DNA of 56,463 bases from Winogradskyella sp. (GCF_025210595.1 NZ_JAOARH010000095.1:1-56463), one strand, 5' to 3'. Shown: positions 1 through 7,960, counted from the first letter of the stretch. The notes: generated by a model from the letters alone, not told the origin. Numbers and translations are program-made.

Positions 1-136
1 AAAATAAAAACAGTATAAAAAATAAAACCGCCTTAGGATTCTTTTTTCGTTTTTGATAGATAAAGAAACATAGCAAAAACCCCTGAATAGCACCAAGTAA
101 TATCAATAGGTTTAAGAAACTATAGTTTAAGGCCAT
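1..136 (-). CDS. Membrane-bound AraC-type regulator, N-terminal fragment (cut by window edge)
   Basis: Reading the minus strand from an ATG at 134-136, 45 codons stay open to the window edge. The peptide starts MALNYSFLNLLILLGAIQGF and has two hydrophobic stretches (about residues 4-25 and 36-45) separated by a basic loop, KRKKNPK. An N-terminus of this kind is common in Bacteroidetes regulators that place a multi-helix membrane domain before a C-terminal AraC-type helix-turn-helix. That DNA-binding part would lie outside the window, so the family is inferred from the membrane part only. The open frame and the hydrophobic pattern are seen directly. Any other small integral membrane protein remains possible. 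Confidence 0.5.
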   Translation of the reverse strand, partial: MALNYSFLNLLILLGAIQGFLLCFFIYQKRKKNPKAVLFFILFLF

Positions 137-514
137 CTTTTATAATAGAACATCGGCTAATATAACAATTCAAAACAGTATTATAAGTTTCTACCATTCC
201 CGCACAAGCAAAAACCTCTAGTTTATAATGCAGTAATATCAGTTTTAAGCCCTTGCCATCCTGAACTAGTCTCAGGATCTCATAATTAATTTCTTTTCAA
301 TAATAGATTAACTTACACTAAATTTTCGATTTCAAAATTGAGTGTGAGATAGCAACGGGTCTGAGCTTTTCTGAATTCAGAGTATTATTTTAATGTTTTA
401 TAATTTCATATTTGATATGGAGTAAAGATTAGGTTCTGATTTTTACTTGAAAATATTGTTTGTAATAGTCATAATTACTTCATTATTTTATAAATTTAAC
501 ATCTTAAAAATTAG
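137..514. other. Gene-free stretch with three palindromic elements
   Basis: No convincing reading frame lies between the left-edge gene and the cassette at 515. The stretch holds a dispersed 7-bp-arm palindrome at 258-278. It also has a 12-nt inverted repeat with one mismatch at 315-326/334-345 and a perfect 12-bp palindrome, TCTGAATTCAGA, at 370-381. The last two are placed where operators or processing hairpins of the downstream cassette could be, but nothing in the sequence proves this. No full TTG-N19-TAnnTTTG promoter is visible before 515; a TTTG at 459-462 followed by TATTTTA at 484-490 is the nearest match. Confidence 0.5.
258..278. repeat. Dispersed short palindrome, copy 1
   Basis: ATCCTGA (258-264) and TCAGGAT (272-278) form a perfect 7-bp inverted repeat around a 7-nt loop. 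Nearly the same sequence, including most of the loop (ACTAG) and the following CTCAT, recurs at 29665-29685. A shorter relative sits at 17611-17628. All three are intergenic, which fits a small REP-like repeat family. Confidence 0.6.
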
Positions 515-1384
515 ATGTTTATGAAAAGAAAAATAAAGTTTTATTCATTGAAACAAAAACAGGTTGGAAGAAGTTATACTTACGGTGTCGCTGAATCTTT
601 AAAAGGTGTGTTAAATTACATAAATACTTTAGATATAGAAGATAAAGCCTATACAATAGAGCGTAAAACATGTTTTATAAGTAATGTTAGTTTTGATGAG
701 GAAAACGATTTGTATAGAATAATTTTTAAGTCAGCTTCCTCAGGTTATAGGTCTGATTTAATAGATGTTAGAACATTGATTGAAAGACCTAACCCTAAAA
801 ATTTGACAGAGGGTGAGGGGGAAATGACTCATGCAATAATTAAATTTGAGAGTGACGACTGCCTCCTTCTTTTAGAAACTAATGGTAAAGGTGTTGGAAT
901 CAAGAAGATTGTTAATTATTTTAAATACATTTACAATAATCATAAGCAAGATTTAGGGGAAGATTTACCTAGCCTCCTATATAAAGAGTGGATTGTTGCT
1001 CATGAAAATCTTCAAGAAGTTTTAAATAAGTTAAATAGGATAAAAACGGCAAGTGTTTTTGTCGAAAAGAGCGTATTAGGAAGTGATACTTTCAATTTTT
1101 CTGGTAGAACTCAAAATGTAAAGGATGTAGTGGAGTTAAAAGTTTCAGCTGACTATAGAAAAGATATTAAAGCATTTGCTATTGAAACAATGAGTAAATT
1201 TTTAGCTGGAACTACAACTGTTGTTAATAAAATTCGAATTGAAGGGACAGACGAGAATAATGCGAATTCAATCATTGATACAGAGATATTGCAGAAGGTT
1301 GATTCATTGGTAGTAGAGGTTAATAATGCAACTGGAGAGGTCAGTAGTGTTGATATTTTGAATAAAATAGAAAATTTGTTATAA
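515..1384 (+). CDS. Uncharacterised soluble protein, first gene of a two-gene cassette
   Basis: This 289-residue protein has no signal peptide and no membrane segment, so it is probably cytoplasmic. I do not recognise a named domain with certainty. The N-terminal ~100 residues alternate basic and hydrophobic positions and look beta-rich. They lead into an acidic EGEGE segment (99-103), then a strand-helix region with LLLLETNGKGVG (about 117-128), a helical middle (130-180) and a C-terminal part (200-289). The arrangement vaguely recalls uncharacterised families found in anti-phage islands, such as DUF6731-type proteins, but this is memory and not a search. Two start codons compete, ATG 515 and ATG 521; the second gives MKRKIKFY and is equally plausible. 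The next gene begins 10 nt after its stop, so the two are very likely co-transcribed. Confidence 0.75.
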   Translation: MFMKRKIKFYSLKQKQVGRSYTYGVAESLKGVLNYINTLDIEDKAYTIERKTCFISNVSFDEENDLYRIIFKSASSGYRSDLIDVRTLIERPNPKNLTEGEGEMTHAIIKFESDDCLLLLETNGKGVGIKKIVNYFKYIYNNHKQDLGEDLPSLLYKEWIVAHENLQEVLNKLNRIKTASVFVEKSVLGSDTFNFSGRTQNVKDVVELKVSADYRKDIKAFAIETMSKFLAGTTTVVNKIRIEGTDENNANSIIDTEILQKVDSLVVEVNNATGEVSSVDILNKIENLL

Positions 1385-1394
1385 CGTAAATATA

Positions 1395-1919
1395 ATGTAT
1401 AGAGAATTCTTTATAATTCTTATTGACTTTTTTAAGAATATGAGATATAAAAATCTTGTGTTTGAAGTTGTTTTGCCTTTAATTTTCTCTGTTATAGGTG
1501 TTTATTTCCTGTCTAAAAATGTTTCCGACATAACTATTCTTGATGCTATTTTTAATTCTACGTCTAATACAATACTTTCTACTTTGAGTATTTTAGTTGG
1601 TTTTACATTAACATTAATTACAGTTATTATTTCTACTGATAAGTTGGCGAAAATTAAAGAGTACATGACTCATTATAAGATTGATGGTAAGCAGATAACT
1701 CTTTATAAATATTTGCTAATAAATTTATCATACACTGCTCTTATTGAATTTTTTCTAATATCATTCAATATCTTATTTATTTCATTCGGTCATTCATTCG
1801 CAATGACAACTATTTATTTATGCATGTTGTTTAATGCTTTTTTATGTGTGCACCTTCTCTTTATTTCAATAAGAAGTTTTACTGATTTATACAACATTAT
1901 TATTGGTACTTCCGATTAA
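1395..1919 (+). CDS. Small four-helix inner membrane protein, second gene of the cassette
   Basis: The 174-residue product has four predicted membrane segments, at about residues 21-40, 60-80, 104-131 and 135-158. A basic loop of about 23 residues (81-103, with KLAKIKEY and HYKIDGKQ) lies between helices 2 and 3. No enzymatic motif is visible. It starts 10 nt after the preceding soluble protein, and the downstream gene is on the opposite strand, so the cassette is closed. A soluble partner plus a four-helix membrane protein is the layout of several two-gene anti-phage systems (Kiwa KwaA/KwaB is one), in which the membrane protein acts at the envelope. I see no sequence similarity that would allow that name. 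The function is unknown. Confidence 0.75.
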   Translation: MYREFFIILIDFFKNMRYKNLVFEVVLPLIFSVIGVYFLSKNVSDITILDAIFNSTSNTILSTLSILVGFTLTLITVIISTDKLAKIKEYMTHYKIDGKQITLYKYLLINLSYTALIEFFLISFNILFISFGHSFAMTTIYLCMLFNAFLCVHLLFISIRSFTDLYNIIIGTSD

Positions 1920-1985
1920 CACTTATGATTATCAGATTCGAGTAAGATTTATTTTAAAAGATATAAACCTTGGGAAAGTGAAAAT

Positions 1986-2288
1986 TTATTTATTCTCAAT
2001 CTTTTCAATCATCTCTCTAAATAAATTGAGTAGAAAAGTCAGTTTTGTAGCATCACCAGCAGCTCTAAATCTTTGATTCTGAATTTTTACACCATACCAA
2101 TCTTGCTTTCCATTTTCGTTAAGAACCCATTTAATCTCAAAATTAGCAATAGAGGTTTTTGAGATATCAATTTCAACATCCCATCCTGCAGGACTATCTA
2201 TGTTTGTAATTTGTATGGCATCACCTTTTTCCCAGTCTCCATCACAATTGGCTTTAAACCAATTTTGTATCCATTCTAAAATTTCCAT
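1986..2288 (-). CDS. Imm53-family immunity protein (orphan)
   Basis: The 100-residue protein matches the Imm53 family, which is recognised by an opening like ILEWIQNWFKANCDGDWE, a WDVEIDIS segment near residue 35, a central W-G-V-K strand and a helical tail (LLNLFREMIEKI). Imm53 proteins are predicted antidotes to polymorphic toxins delivered between bacteria. No toxin gene, Rhs repeat or secretion gene lies near it, so it is either an orphan kept for protection against neighbours or a remnant of a cassette. Database entries of this family are sometimes labelled rhodanese-related, which the sequence does not support. The start at 2288 gives the usual M-[DE]-I-L-x-W N-terminus. Confidence 0.85.
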   Translation of the reverse strand: MEILEWIQNWFKANCDGDWEKGDAIQITNIDSPAGWDVEIDISKTSIANFEIKWVLNENGKQDWYGVKIQNQRFRAAGDATKLTFLLNLFREMIEKIENK

Positions 2289-2616
2289 GTATTTAATTTT
2301 TTCGTCAGTTCTAGCGATTTTTTCTTTTTAAAAAAATGTATCAAGAACCAGTTGCGTTACTAATTTGTTCTCGTTACATGTATTTGTTTTCCGTAGCGCT
2401 TAAAATAATTAAAACTTATTTTAATTAACTAAGCTTTACTTCAGTAATAGATTAAAGCATATTCAAATTAAGGGTTCACCCGTATTTAAGTCGGGTTAAA
2501 TCCGGGTGTAACTCGGGTCTAACCCATATAAAACCCAATATATATAGCGGTCTGTAACTGTGTTTTGGTATTACTAATTAGTATCTAAAGCTAGCATCAC
2601 TTTAAAAAAACGTTAG
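2289..2616. other. Gene-free stretch containing an 11-bp tandem array
   Basis: No credible reading frame is present. The notable content is the tandem array at 2481-2546. A shorter inverted repeat made of GCTA and TAGC lies at about 2590-2614, just past the stop of the PLP enzyme gene on the minus strand. It is A+T-rich in the loop and could help end that transcript, but the pairing is weak. Confidence 0.4.
2481..2546. repeat. Imperfect tandem repeat, six units of 11 bp
   Basis: Units begin at 2481, 2492, 2503, 2514, 2525 and 2536. The three central units read CGGGTTAAATC, CGGGTGTAACT and CGGGTCTAACC; the outer three are more diverged but keep the phase. A period of 11 bp is close to one helical turn, so the units would face the same side of the DNA, as in iteron-like or operator arrays. 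It sits about 190-260 bp upstream of the Imm53 gene start. G+C is locally higher than in the surroundings. Confidence 0.6.
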
Positions 2617-4458
2617 CTAAATACACTCAACAAATGCTTTAAATACCTCTTTGTGCTTATCTAAATCCAAATTTGGTGAAACCGCAACCCTAGCAATATA
2701 GTCTTTATCACCTTCTTTGGTGGTGCCTTGTGTTGAGGTTGCTGGTATGGTCCAATAACAGCCTTTTAGTTGTCCGTAACTTACACAGTACTTACTCTCG
2801 TTAGGGATTTCAGTAATCATTAAATTAATAAGCTTAAGATTTAAGGCGCGTTTGTATGCTTCCTTTTCCTCTGCGGTGTTGCCCTTTGTAGGTAGATCTA
2901 ACGAAAATACAGATGGTGTAAACCCTTGTTCAGCAAGCTCTTCAGATACAAAATTAATCTTAGCGTTTGGTAAAGTGGATTCTATAAAACTTACAAAAGC
3001 TCTAGTGTTAGTATAAGCATCTGCAATACGTTGTAGCATTGAGGGCATTTGCTTGGCCAAAATCTCATATTGCAAATCTGTAGCTTCATTATCGCATATT
3101 AAAAGATGGGTTTCAATCTTTGCAATTAAGCTTTCTGCACTTTGGTTAGCTACACAATAGCCTGCAGTACATTTTCCTCCACTAGGAAACTTAGAACCAC
3201 TAACATAAGCTATAGTCTTTACAGAAGATAATAAACTGTCATTACTTAAAAACTGAAGGTTTGGGCAAAAAGTCTGGTCTAAGATAAAAACAGGCGCAAC
3301 AGCTGTTGTGTTGGTTGTGGTTTCTCTGCTTTTAGTTAAAACCGCTTTTAAGGCTTCCATATTAGGAACTTCAACACGTGGGTTGGTAGGTATCTCTGCT
3401 ATAATATAAGGCACAGCATCTTCTTTAGCCACTTTGTCCAAAACAACCTCTAAGCTACTTACCATATCATTATCACCATCTACTTGTAAGTCTAAGACAT
3501 CTACATTGTCTATACAGGCTGCAATACGCCTAGCTTGATCATTGGTGCCTCCGTAGCAGTTAGTAGGTACAATAAACGTTATGACCTTTTCAGGGTGTTT
3601 CTCTATAGCATCATCAATCAAGCCCATCATAATCGCATACTGAATTGATAAACCACTAGAGCCAACTAATGGTTTAGAACTAATGTTATTAATGTTAGTT
3701 ATAGTGCTTAAAACCTGAGATTTATTGCTCTCTACATGGTAATCAGGATAATTAAATGCAGATTGAGATACCAAAGCATTTAGTGCAATAATACAGTTAG
3801 CAGGCGTCATAGCAATGGTCTCTCTACGTCTTACATGTTGTATAGCTGCAATAGTGTTGCTGTTAGTTTTAGAAATGCTTAAAATACTTCCTAGGCCTTG
3901 GTAAATATTAACATGAAAATCAACATTTTTATCCTGAAGACTGGTTTCAATCTGTTGAGAATTAGAAATTAAAATAGTAGAACCTTCAAAAGCTTCAACA
4001 GTGCTCGTGCTTTCAACCTGTTTAATCTCGAAATTATAATTATAAACCGATTTTAATAGTTCTGCGTTAAACCCTTTTGGTAGATCTTTAGTATACAGAA
4101 TTCGGGTAGCTTTATTTTCTAAAAGGTTTGTGCGTAAAATGGCTAATACCGCAATAGTTTCTGATGAAAAACTAATAACATTTTCAGAGTTTAAATCATT
4201 AAGTTTAGCAATTGTCCATTCTAGTATACAAGACAAAGGATGTCCTAAACGTATGTAATCGTATGCTGTAGGTAGTTCTGCTAATGCATTTTGATTAACA
4301 TTTTTAGAATCATACAAGCTTTCAAATTTTTCTGTAAATTCGGTCTTGGCTAAAGATTCGTTATAAATATCTAAGCGATGTGTAGTTAGATTAAGCCAGT
4401 CTGTTGGCATGTTGTCTAACACTTCATTTATATAATTTAGAACTTTATGATCTTGCAT
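2617..4458 (-). CDS. PLP-dependent enzyme of the Cys/Met metabolism family (cystathionine gamma-synthase-like)
   Basis: The 613-residue protein carries the fold-type I hallmarks of Cys/Met-metabolism enzymes: a YGGT segment at 302-305 in the position that binds the cofactor phosphate, Asp394 in LDQTF, and the likely Schiff-base lysine Lys423 in SGSKFPSGG. The family catalyses gamma- or beta-replacement and elimination on sulphur amino acids. The usual length is about 380-400 residues. This one has roughly 170 extra residues before the core, a long form known from Bacteroidetes and usually annotated only as PLP-dependent transferase. The exact substrate cannot be read from the sequence. A TATCTTTG match to the -7 box lies at 4483-4490 on the minus strand, giving a short leader. 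Confidence 0.85.
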   Translation of the reverse strand: MQDHKVLNYINEVLDNMPTDWLNLTTHRLDIYNESLAKTEFTEKFESLYDSKNVNQNALAELPTAYDYIRLGHPLSCILEWTIAKLNDLNSENVISFSSETIAVLAILRTNLLENKATRILYTKDLPKGFNAELLKSVYNYNFEIKQVESTSTVEAFEGSTILISNSQQIETSLQDKNVDFHVNIYQGLGSILSISKTNSNTIAAIQHVRRRETIAMTPANCIIALNALVSQSAFNYPDYHVESNKSQVLSTITNINNISSKPLVGSSGLSIQYAIMMGLIDDAIEKHPEKVITFIVPTNCYGGTNDQARRIAACIDNVDVLDLQVDGDNDMVSSLEVVLDKVAKEDAVPYIIAEIPTNPRVEVPNMEALKAVLTKSRETTTNTTAVAPVFILDQTFCPNLQFLSNDSLLSSVKTIAYVSGSKFPSGGKCTAGYCVANQSAESLIAKIETHLLICDNEATDLQYEILAKQMPSMLQRIADAYTNTRAFVSFIESTLPNAKINFVSEELAEQGFTPSVFSLDLPTKGNTAEEKEAYKRALNLKLINLMITEIPNESKYCVSYGQLKGCYWTIPATSTQGTTKEGDKDYIARVAVSPNLDLDKHKEVFKAFVECI

Positions 4459-4631
4459 GTTTTATAACTTTCAATTAGTCTGCAAAGATACGTTAGTTCA
4501 GTATTTATGTAAAATCTTCTAATAATAAAACAATAAGTTAATTTCTAGTGCGTTAGCTGTAAAGTTTAACCAATCTTTTTTAAAAATATAAAGCACTATT
4601 ACGTTTCTAACATTAATCAATCTCAACAATT

Positions 4632-5274
4632 ATGAAACGAATAGTATATCTATGTTTTATTGCTTTATTAGGTTCTTCCTGTTCAACATCAGATAATAAC
4701 GAAGGTCAAAATCTAGAGTCTAATTTTTATGCGCTTACCGTAGGTAATAAATGGGTCTATAAAAATTATAGGTATAATAGTTAATACGCAAAATTATGAT
4801 GATACTGGTGTGATTGATTCAATAAGCATCATTGGTACAGAAGTTATTAATGATAATACCTACTATAAGTTTAGACGTTTTACAACAGGAAACGAAAATA
4901 ACATTTCGTTATGCAACGCAAATGGAGAACATTTTGAACTACTGAGAGATTCTTTGGGGTATTTAGTCTGGGACGATGGTACAATTAAGTATGCTAATAA
5001 CGACTTTACTGCAATACCTAAAACCATAACAGATTGGGGAACTATTTATGACGAACTTATTGCTTTGGATAATGAGATTACAGTTGAAGCTGGTACATTT
5101 ATTAGTACCTATACGCAACGTTATGCTGTTTTGTCTAACGGTGAACAGGCTTCAGGTTTAGATCATTTTTACTATGCAGATGGTTTTGGACTTATCTATG
5201 ATACATCTTCTTTTGTGAGTCAGGATATTCCAGCTATTATTAGACGATTAGATTCTTACGAAATTCAAGATTAA
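4632..5274 (+). pseudogene. Lipoprotein gene broken by a one-base frameshift
   Basis: An ATG at 4632 opens a typical lipoprotein signal (hydrophobic core, then GSSC with the lipid-accepting Cys at residue 17) and reads to a TAA at 4782-4784 after 50 codons. The continuation, about 160 residues ending at 5274, is in the +1 frame. Deleting one T of the TT at 4781-4782 restores a single frame of 213 codons through NTQNYDDTGVIDSISIIG without any further stop. The restored protein would be a small secreted lipoprotein of unknown function, with the GNKWVY and GFGLIYD segments often seen in such flavobacterial proteins. The downstream part could also be read alone from a GTG at 4810, but it would lack an export signal. 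Either the gene is inactivated or the base is a sequencing error. Confidence 0.8.
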
Positions 5275-5368
5275 TTTTTAAATAGCATGTGTGAACACTG
5301 CTTAATGCTATATTGGGTGGAATTGATTTATGATTGTTGTTTATTGTATACTGTGAACGACCATTGAG

Positions 5369-5812
5369 TTATACTCCAAATTGTCTAAAATGATGGTCTA
5401 AATGTTTGTATTGCATTTGTCCCCATTGTTGTGCTGTAAAATACCCAAAGGCAGGGTGTAGATTCCATTCTGTTTTGTCTTTATGTGAATAGGCTTCCTG
5501 AATAAGTGCTTGTAATTTGGTTTTTTCAACTGTAAAATCTTTAGTGTCTTTTGTTTTTAGAAATTTAGCTGTAGGTAAACCTTTTTTCCATGGTTTGTTA
5601 TTATATAACGATTTTTTAAAAAACAATTTAGCAATCCAACTCGGTTTCATGTCATAATTGTTTTTTTCTAAAAGAATATTTAAAGGACCTTGGCAGTGCC
5701 AAACCATTTGACCAACATTCATTTTTCCCCAAATCGCAGTTGTACTTCCATTTAGTTTGTTAACGCGCTCCATAATTTCGTTATAAGCGTTTTCTTCAAA
5801 AATAGATTTCAT
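5369..5812 (-). CDS. DUF1569 family protein (DinB-like fold)
   Basis: The 147-residue protein fits DUF1569, a branch of the DinB/YfiT four-helix fold. It shows the family pattern WGKMNVGQMVWHCQ near residues 28-41, and a C-terminal HPAFGYFTAQQWGQMQYKHL block with further histidines (HLDHHFRQFG) that complete a putative metal site. Members are small cytoplasmic proteins, possibly thiol or metal-dependent transferases, but no reaction is established for DUF1569. It is transcribed away from radC, with about 60 bp between the two starts. Length is normal for the family. Confidence 0.85.
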   Translation of the reverse strand: MKSIFEENAYNEIMERVNKLNGSTTAIWGKMNVGQMVWHCQGPLNILLEKNNYDMKPSWIAKLFFKKSLYNNKPWKKGLPTAKFLKTKDTKDFTVEKTKLQALIQEAYSHKDKTEWNLHPAFGYFTAQQWGQMQYKHLDHHFRQFGV

Positions 5813-5873
5813 TTTGATTGATTTTAGTTGAATTATTTTGATGCTTCAAGTTACAATTTTTTATCTTTAGAGC

Positions 5874-6572
5874 ATGTCCGAGAATACAAACTCATTTTCT
5901 ATAAAGAACTGGTCGCAAGATGATCAGCCCAGAGAAAAATTACGAGATAAAGGAAAAGCTGTTCTTAGTGATGCAGAGCTGGTAGCAATTCTTATTGGAT
6001 CTGGCAGCAGAGAAGAAAGTGCTGTAGATTTATGCAAACGAATTTTAGCAAGTGTAGATCATAATCTTAATGCTTTAGGGAAATTATCTATTAAACAATT
6101 AATGGAATTTAAAGGAATTGGGGAAGCCAAAGCAATTACTATTGCTGCTGCTTTAGAGCTAGGAAGAAGAAGACGATTAGAAGAAACTTTAGAGTTGACT
6201 AAAATAACATCGAGCCGTTCTGTATTTGATATGATGCAACCTGTTTTAGGTGAACTGCCTCACGAAGAATTTTGGATTTTGTACCTTAATAATTCTAACA
6301 AAGTGCTCCGTAAAAATCAATTAAGTAAAGGAGGTATTACAGGTACCTTAGTTGATGTAAGATTAGTTCTTAAAACGGCTTTAGAAGTTGGTGCAACAGC
6401 TTTAATTTTGTGTCATAATCATCCCTCAGGGACTTTAAAACCTAGTGAAGCAGATAAAGCAATTACAAAGAAGTTAAAATTAGCTGCCCAAAGTTTAGAT
6501 ATAAAAGTATTAGATCATTTAATAGTTACTGAGAAAATGTATTTTAGTTTTGCTGATGAAGGTATTCTGTAA
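5874..6572 (+). CDS. radC: RadC family JAB/MPN-domain protein
   Basis: The 232-residue protein has the RadC architecture: an N-terminal helix-hairpin-helix-like part (GIGEAKAITIAAALELGRR, 81-99) and a C-terminal JAB/MPN metalloprotease-like domain. The zinc motif is intact: Glu131/132, HNHPSG at 181-186 and Asp194 in SEAD. The name as a DNA repair protein is historical; the real activity is unproven. TATCTTTA, close to the -7 consensus, ends 4 nt before the ATG, the same distance as the boxes before rarA, rlmB and pyrE, so the mRNA may be leaderless. The chosen ATG gives the usual N-terminus (IKNWSQDDQPREKL). Confidence 0.95.
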   Translation: MSENTNSFSIKNWSQDDQPREKLRDKGKAVLSDAELVAILIGSGSREESAVDLCKRILASVDHNLNALGKLSIKQLMEFKGIGEAKAITIAAALELGRRRRLEETLELTKITSSRSVFDMMQPVLGELPHEEFWILYLNNSNKVLRKNQLSKGGITGTLVDVRLVLKTALEVGATALILCHNHPSGTLKPSEADKAITKKLKLAAQSLDIKVLDHLIVTEKMYFSFADEGIL

Positions 6573-6602
6573 GAATGTCAAAAAAATCAAATCATAAACA
6601 CC

Positions 6603-6642
6603 AAATTCCAATTTCCCATAAAGCGATTTGAAATTTGGATTT
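6603..6642. repeat. Imperfect inverted repeat between radC and the deacetylase-like gene
   Basis: AAATTCCAATTTC at 603-615 of this kilobase and GAAATTTGGATTT at 630-642 pair in 11 of 13 positions around a 14-nt loop. It follows radC and ends shortly before the next start codon. It resembles the A+T-rich intergenic hairpins seen elsewhere in the window (for example 26169, 44429, 49078) and may act as a weak terminator for radC. Confidence 0.4.
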
Positions 6643-6655
6643 TAGAAATTGAAAA

Positions 6656-7960
6656 TTGAACCATTTGCTTTTAGTTTATACACATAAAATTACACCACGT
6701 CTTAAGTTTACCTTTAAGCATATCTGTAAGCGTATTTTAGGTTTAGAGGTAAAGTTTACATCAAAAGTTGAAGATTTCATTGCGCACAATAGTCTTAAGA
6801 TGTCTTATACTAGGCAGCCTTTAAGTAGTGAGTTGTTTGTAAGAAGCCATGCCTTATTGTTTGAGCAAGGTTTATCTGATCTAGACATTAATGTGCATTC
6901 TTGGGATAATACTAAAGGCTTTTTTGTAACAGGTGAGCGTAGTGATTTGCCATTCGATGTTTTTGCAGCATCTTTTTACCTGCTAAGTCGTTATGAGGAA
7001 TATTTGCCACATGTTAAAGATGAGTTTGGTCGTTTTATGGCCAAAGAGAGTTTGGCATATAAACATAAGTTTTTAAATCAGCCAGTAGTAGATATTTGGG
7101 CATACAAACTTAGAGGGGTTTTAAAGGAGCGTTTCCCAGAATTTTTATTTCCAGAAAGAACCTATAGCGTGCAACCAGTTATAGATGTGCCAATGGCATA
7201 CTATTTTAGAAAAAAGGGATTGTTACGAACAATTGGAGGTACAATATCAGATATTGGTAGATTTAAGTTTAAGCAATTGTACCAGCGTTATTCAGTGTTA
7301 ATGGGGTTTAAACGCGATCCTTATGATACGTTTAAATGGATTATTACCAAGCAAAAACAGTGCGATTTTAAGTTTATGGTTCTGTTTTTAATTGGAGATT
7401 ATTCAACTTACGATAAAAACCTCAGCACAAACAAAAAGGAATTTGTATCGCTTATAAAATCTATAGCAGATTATTGCGACGTTGGCATAAAGGTATCTTA
7501 TTTTGCTTTAGATGATATTTCTATTTTAAAGAAAGAAAAGTTGAAAATGGAAGCTATTGTTAATAGAGAATTAAATGCTGTTAGGCATTCATTTTCTAAG
7601 TTAAATCTTCCGAAATCTTATAGAAATTTAATTGAGTTAGAAGTTAATAGAGACTTTACAATGGGTTATATTGATACGCTTGGTTTTAGAGCAGGTACAT
7701 GTACGCCATTTCAGTTTTATGATTTAGATTATGAGGTGCAAACACCGTTGCAGATTAATCCTTATCAATGTTTAGATAATGGACTTTTAAAGTATCAATC
7801 AGAGTTAGACAAAAAAGAACATTTGCAAAAACTTATTGACGAAATAAAAGCTGTAAATGGTAGATTTGTTCCAATATTTCATAATTATGCATTTAGTGAT
7901 TTAGACCTTTGGAAAGGATATAGATCGCTTTTTAATTTAATATTAGAATCGGTAGAATGA
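6656..7960 (+). CDS. Polysaccharide-deacetylase-like protein with altered metal motifs
   Basis: The protein (434 residues from TTG 6656, 431 from TTG 6665) belongs to a long two-domain Bacteroidetes family: an N-terminal region of about 170 residues (LLVYTHKITPRLKF; ASFYLLSRYEEYLP) and a C-terminal NodB-like region ending in FRAGTCTPFQFYDL (344-357). As I recall the family, the NodB part carries a DxD(N) motif and an HP motif that bind metal. Here the corresponding places read VIDVPMAY (176-182) and KVSY (279-282), so one Asp and the His appear to be missing. It may be an inactive or strongly diverged member. There is no ATG; TTG 6665 gives the usual MLLVYTHKITPR start and is preferred. Its stop overlaps the next gene by 4 nt (ATGA), implying coupled translation. 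Confidence 0.8.
   Translation: MNHLLLVYTHKITPRLKFTFKHICKRILGLEVKFTSKVEDFIAHNSLKMSYTRQPLSSELFVRSHALLFEQGLSDLDINVHSWDNTKGFFVTGERSDLPFDVFAASFYLLSRYEEYLPHVKDEFGRFMAKESLAYKHKFLNQPVVDIWAYKLRGVLKERFPEFLFPERTYSVQPVIDVPMAYYFRKKGLLRTIGGTISDIGRFKFKQLYQRYSVLMGFKRDPYDTFKWIITKQKQCDFKFMVLFLIGDYSTYDKNLSTNKKEFVSLIKSIADYCDVGIKVSYFALDDISILKKEKLKMEAIVNRELNAVRHSFSKLNLPKSYRNLIELEVNRDFTMGYIDTLGFRAGTCTPFQFYDLDYEVQTPLQINPYQCLDNGLLKYQSELDKKEHLQKLIDEIKAVNGRFVPIFHNYAFSDLDLWKGYRSLFNLILESVE

Noticed and set aside
515-1919. Naming the cassette as a Kiwa system (KwaA/KwaB)
   Set aside because: Only the general layout is alike. The gene order is reversed and I can see no KwaB (DUF4868) sequence features.
1986-2288. A rhodanese-related sulfurtransferase
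   Set aside because: The protein has no rhodanese active-site Cys loop and fits Imm53 instead.
2481-2546. A CRISPR-like array
   Set aside because: The units are 11 bp, imperfect and directly abutting, with no spacers and no cas genes.
4810-5274. A stand-alone gene starting at GTG 4810
   Set aside because: The sequence upstream encodes a matching lipoprotein start that becomes continuous after removing one base, which is a better explanation.
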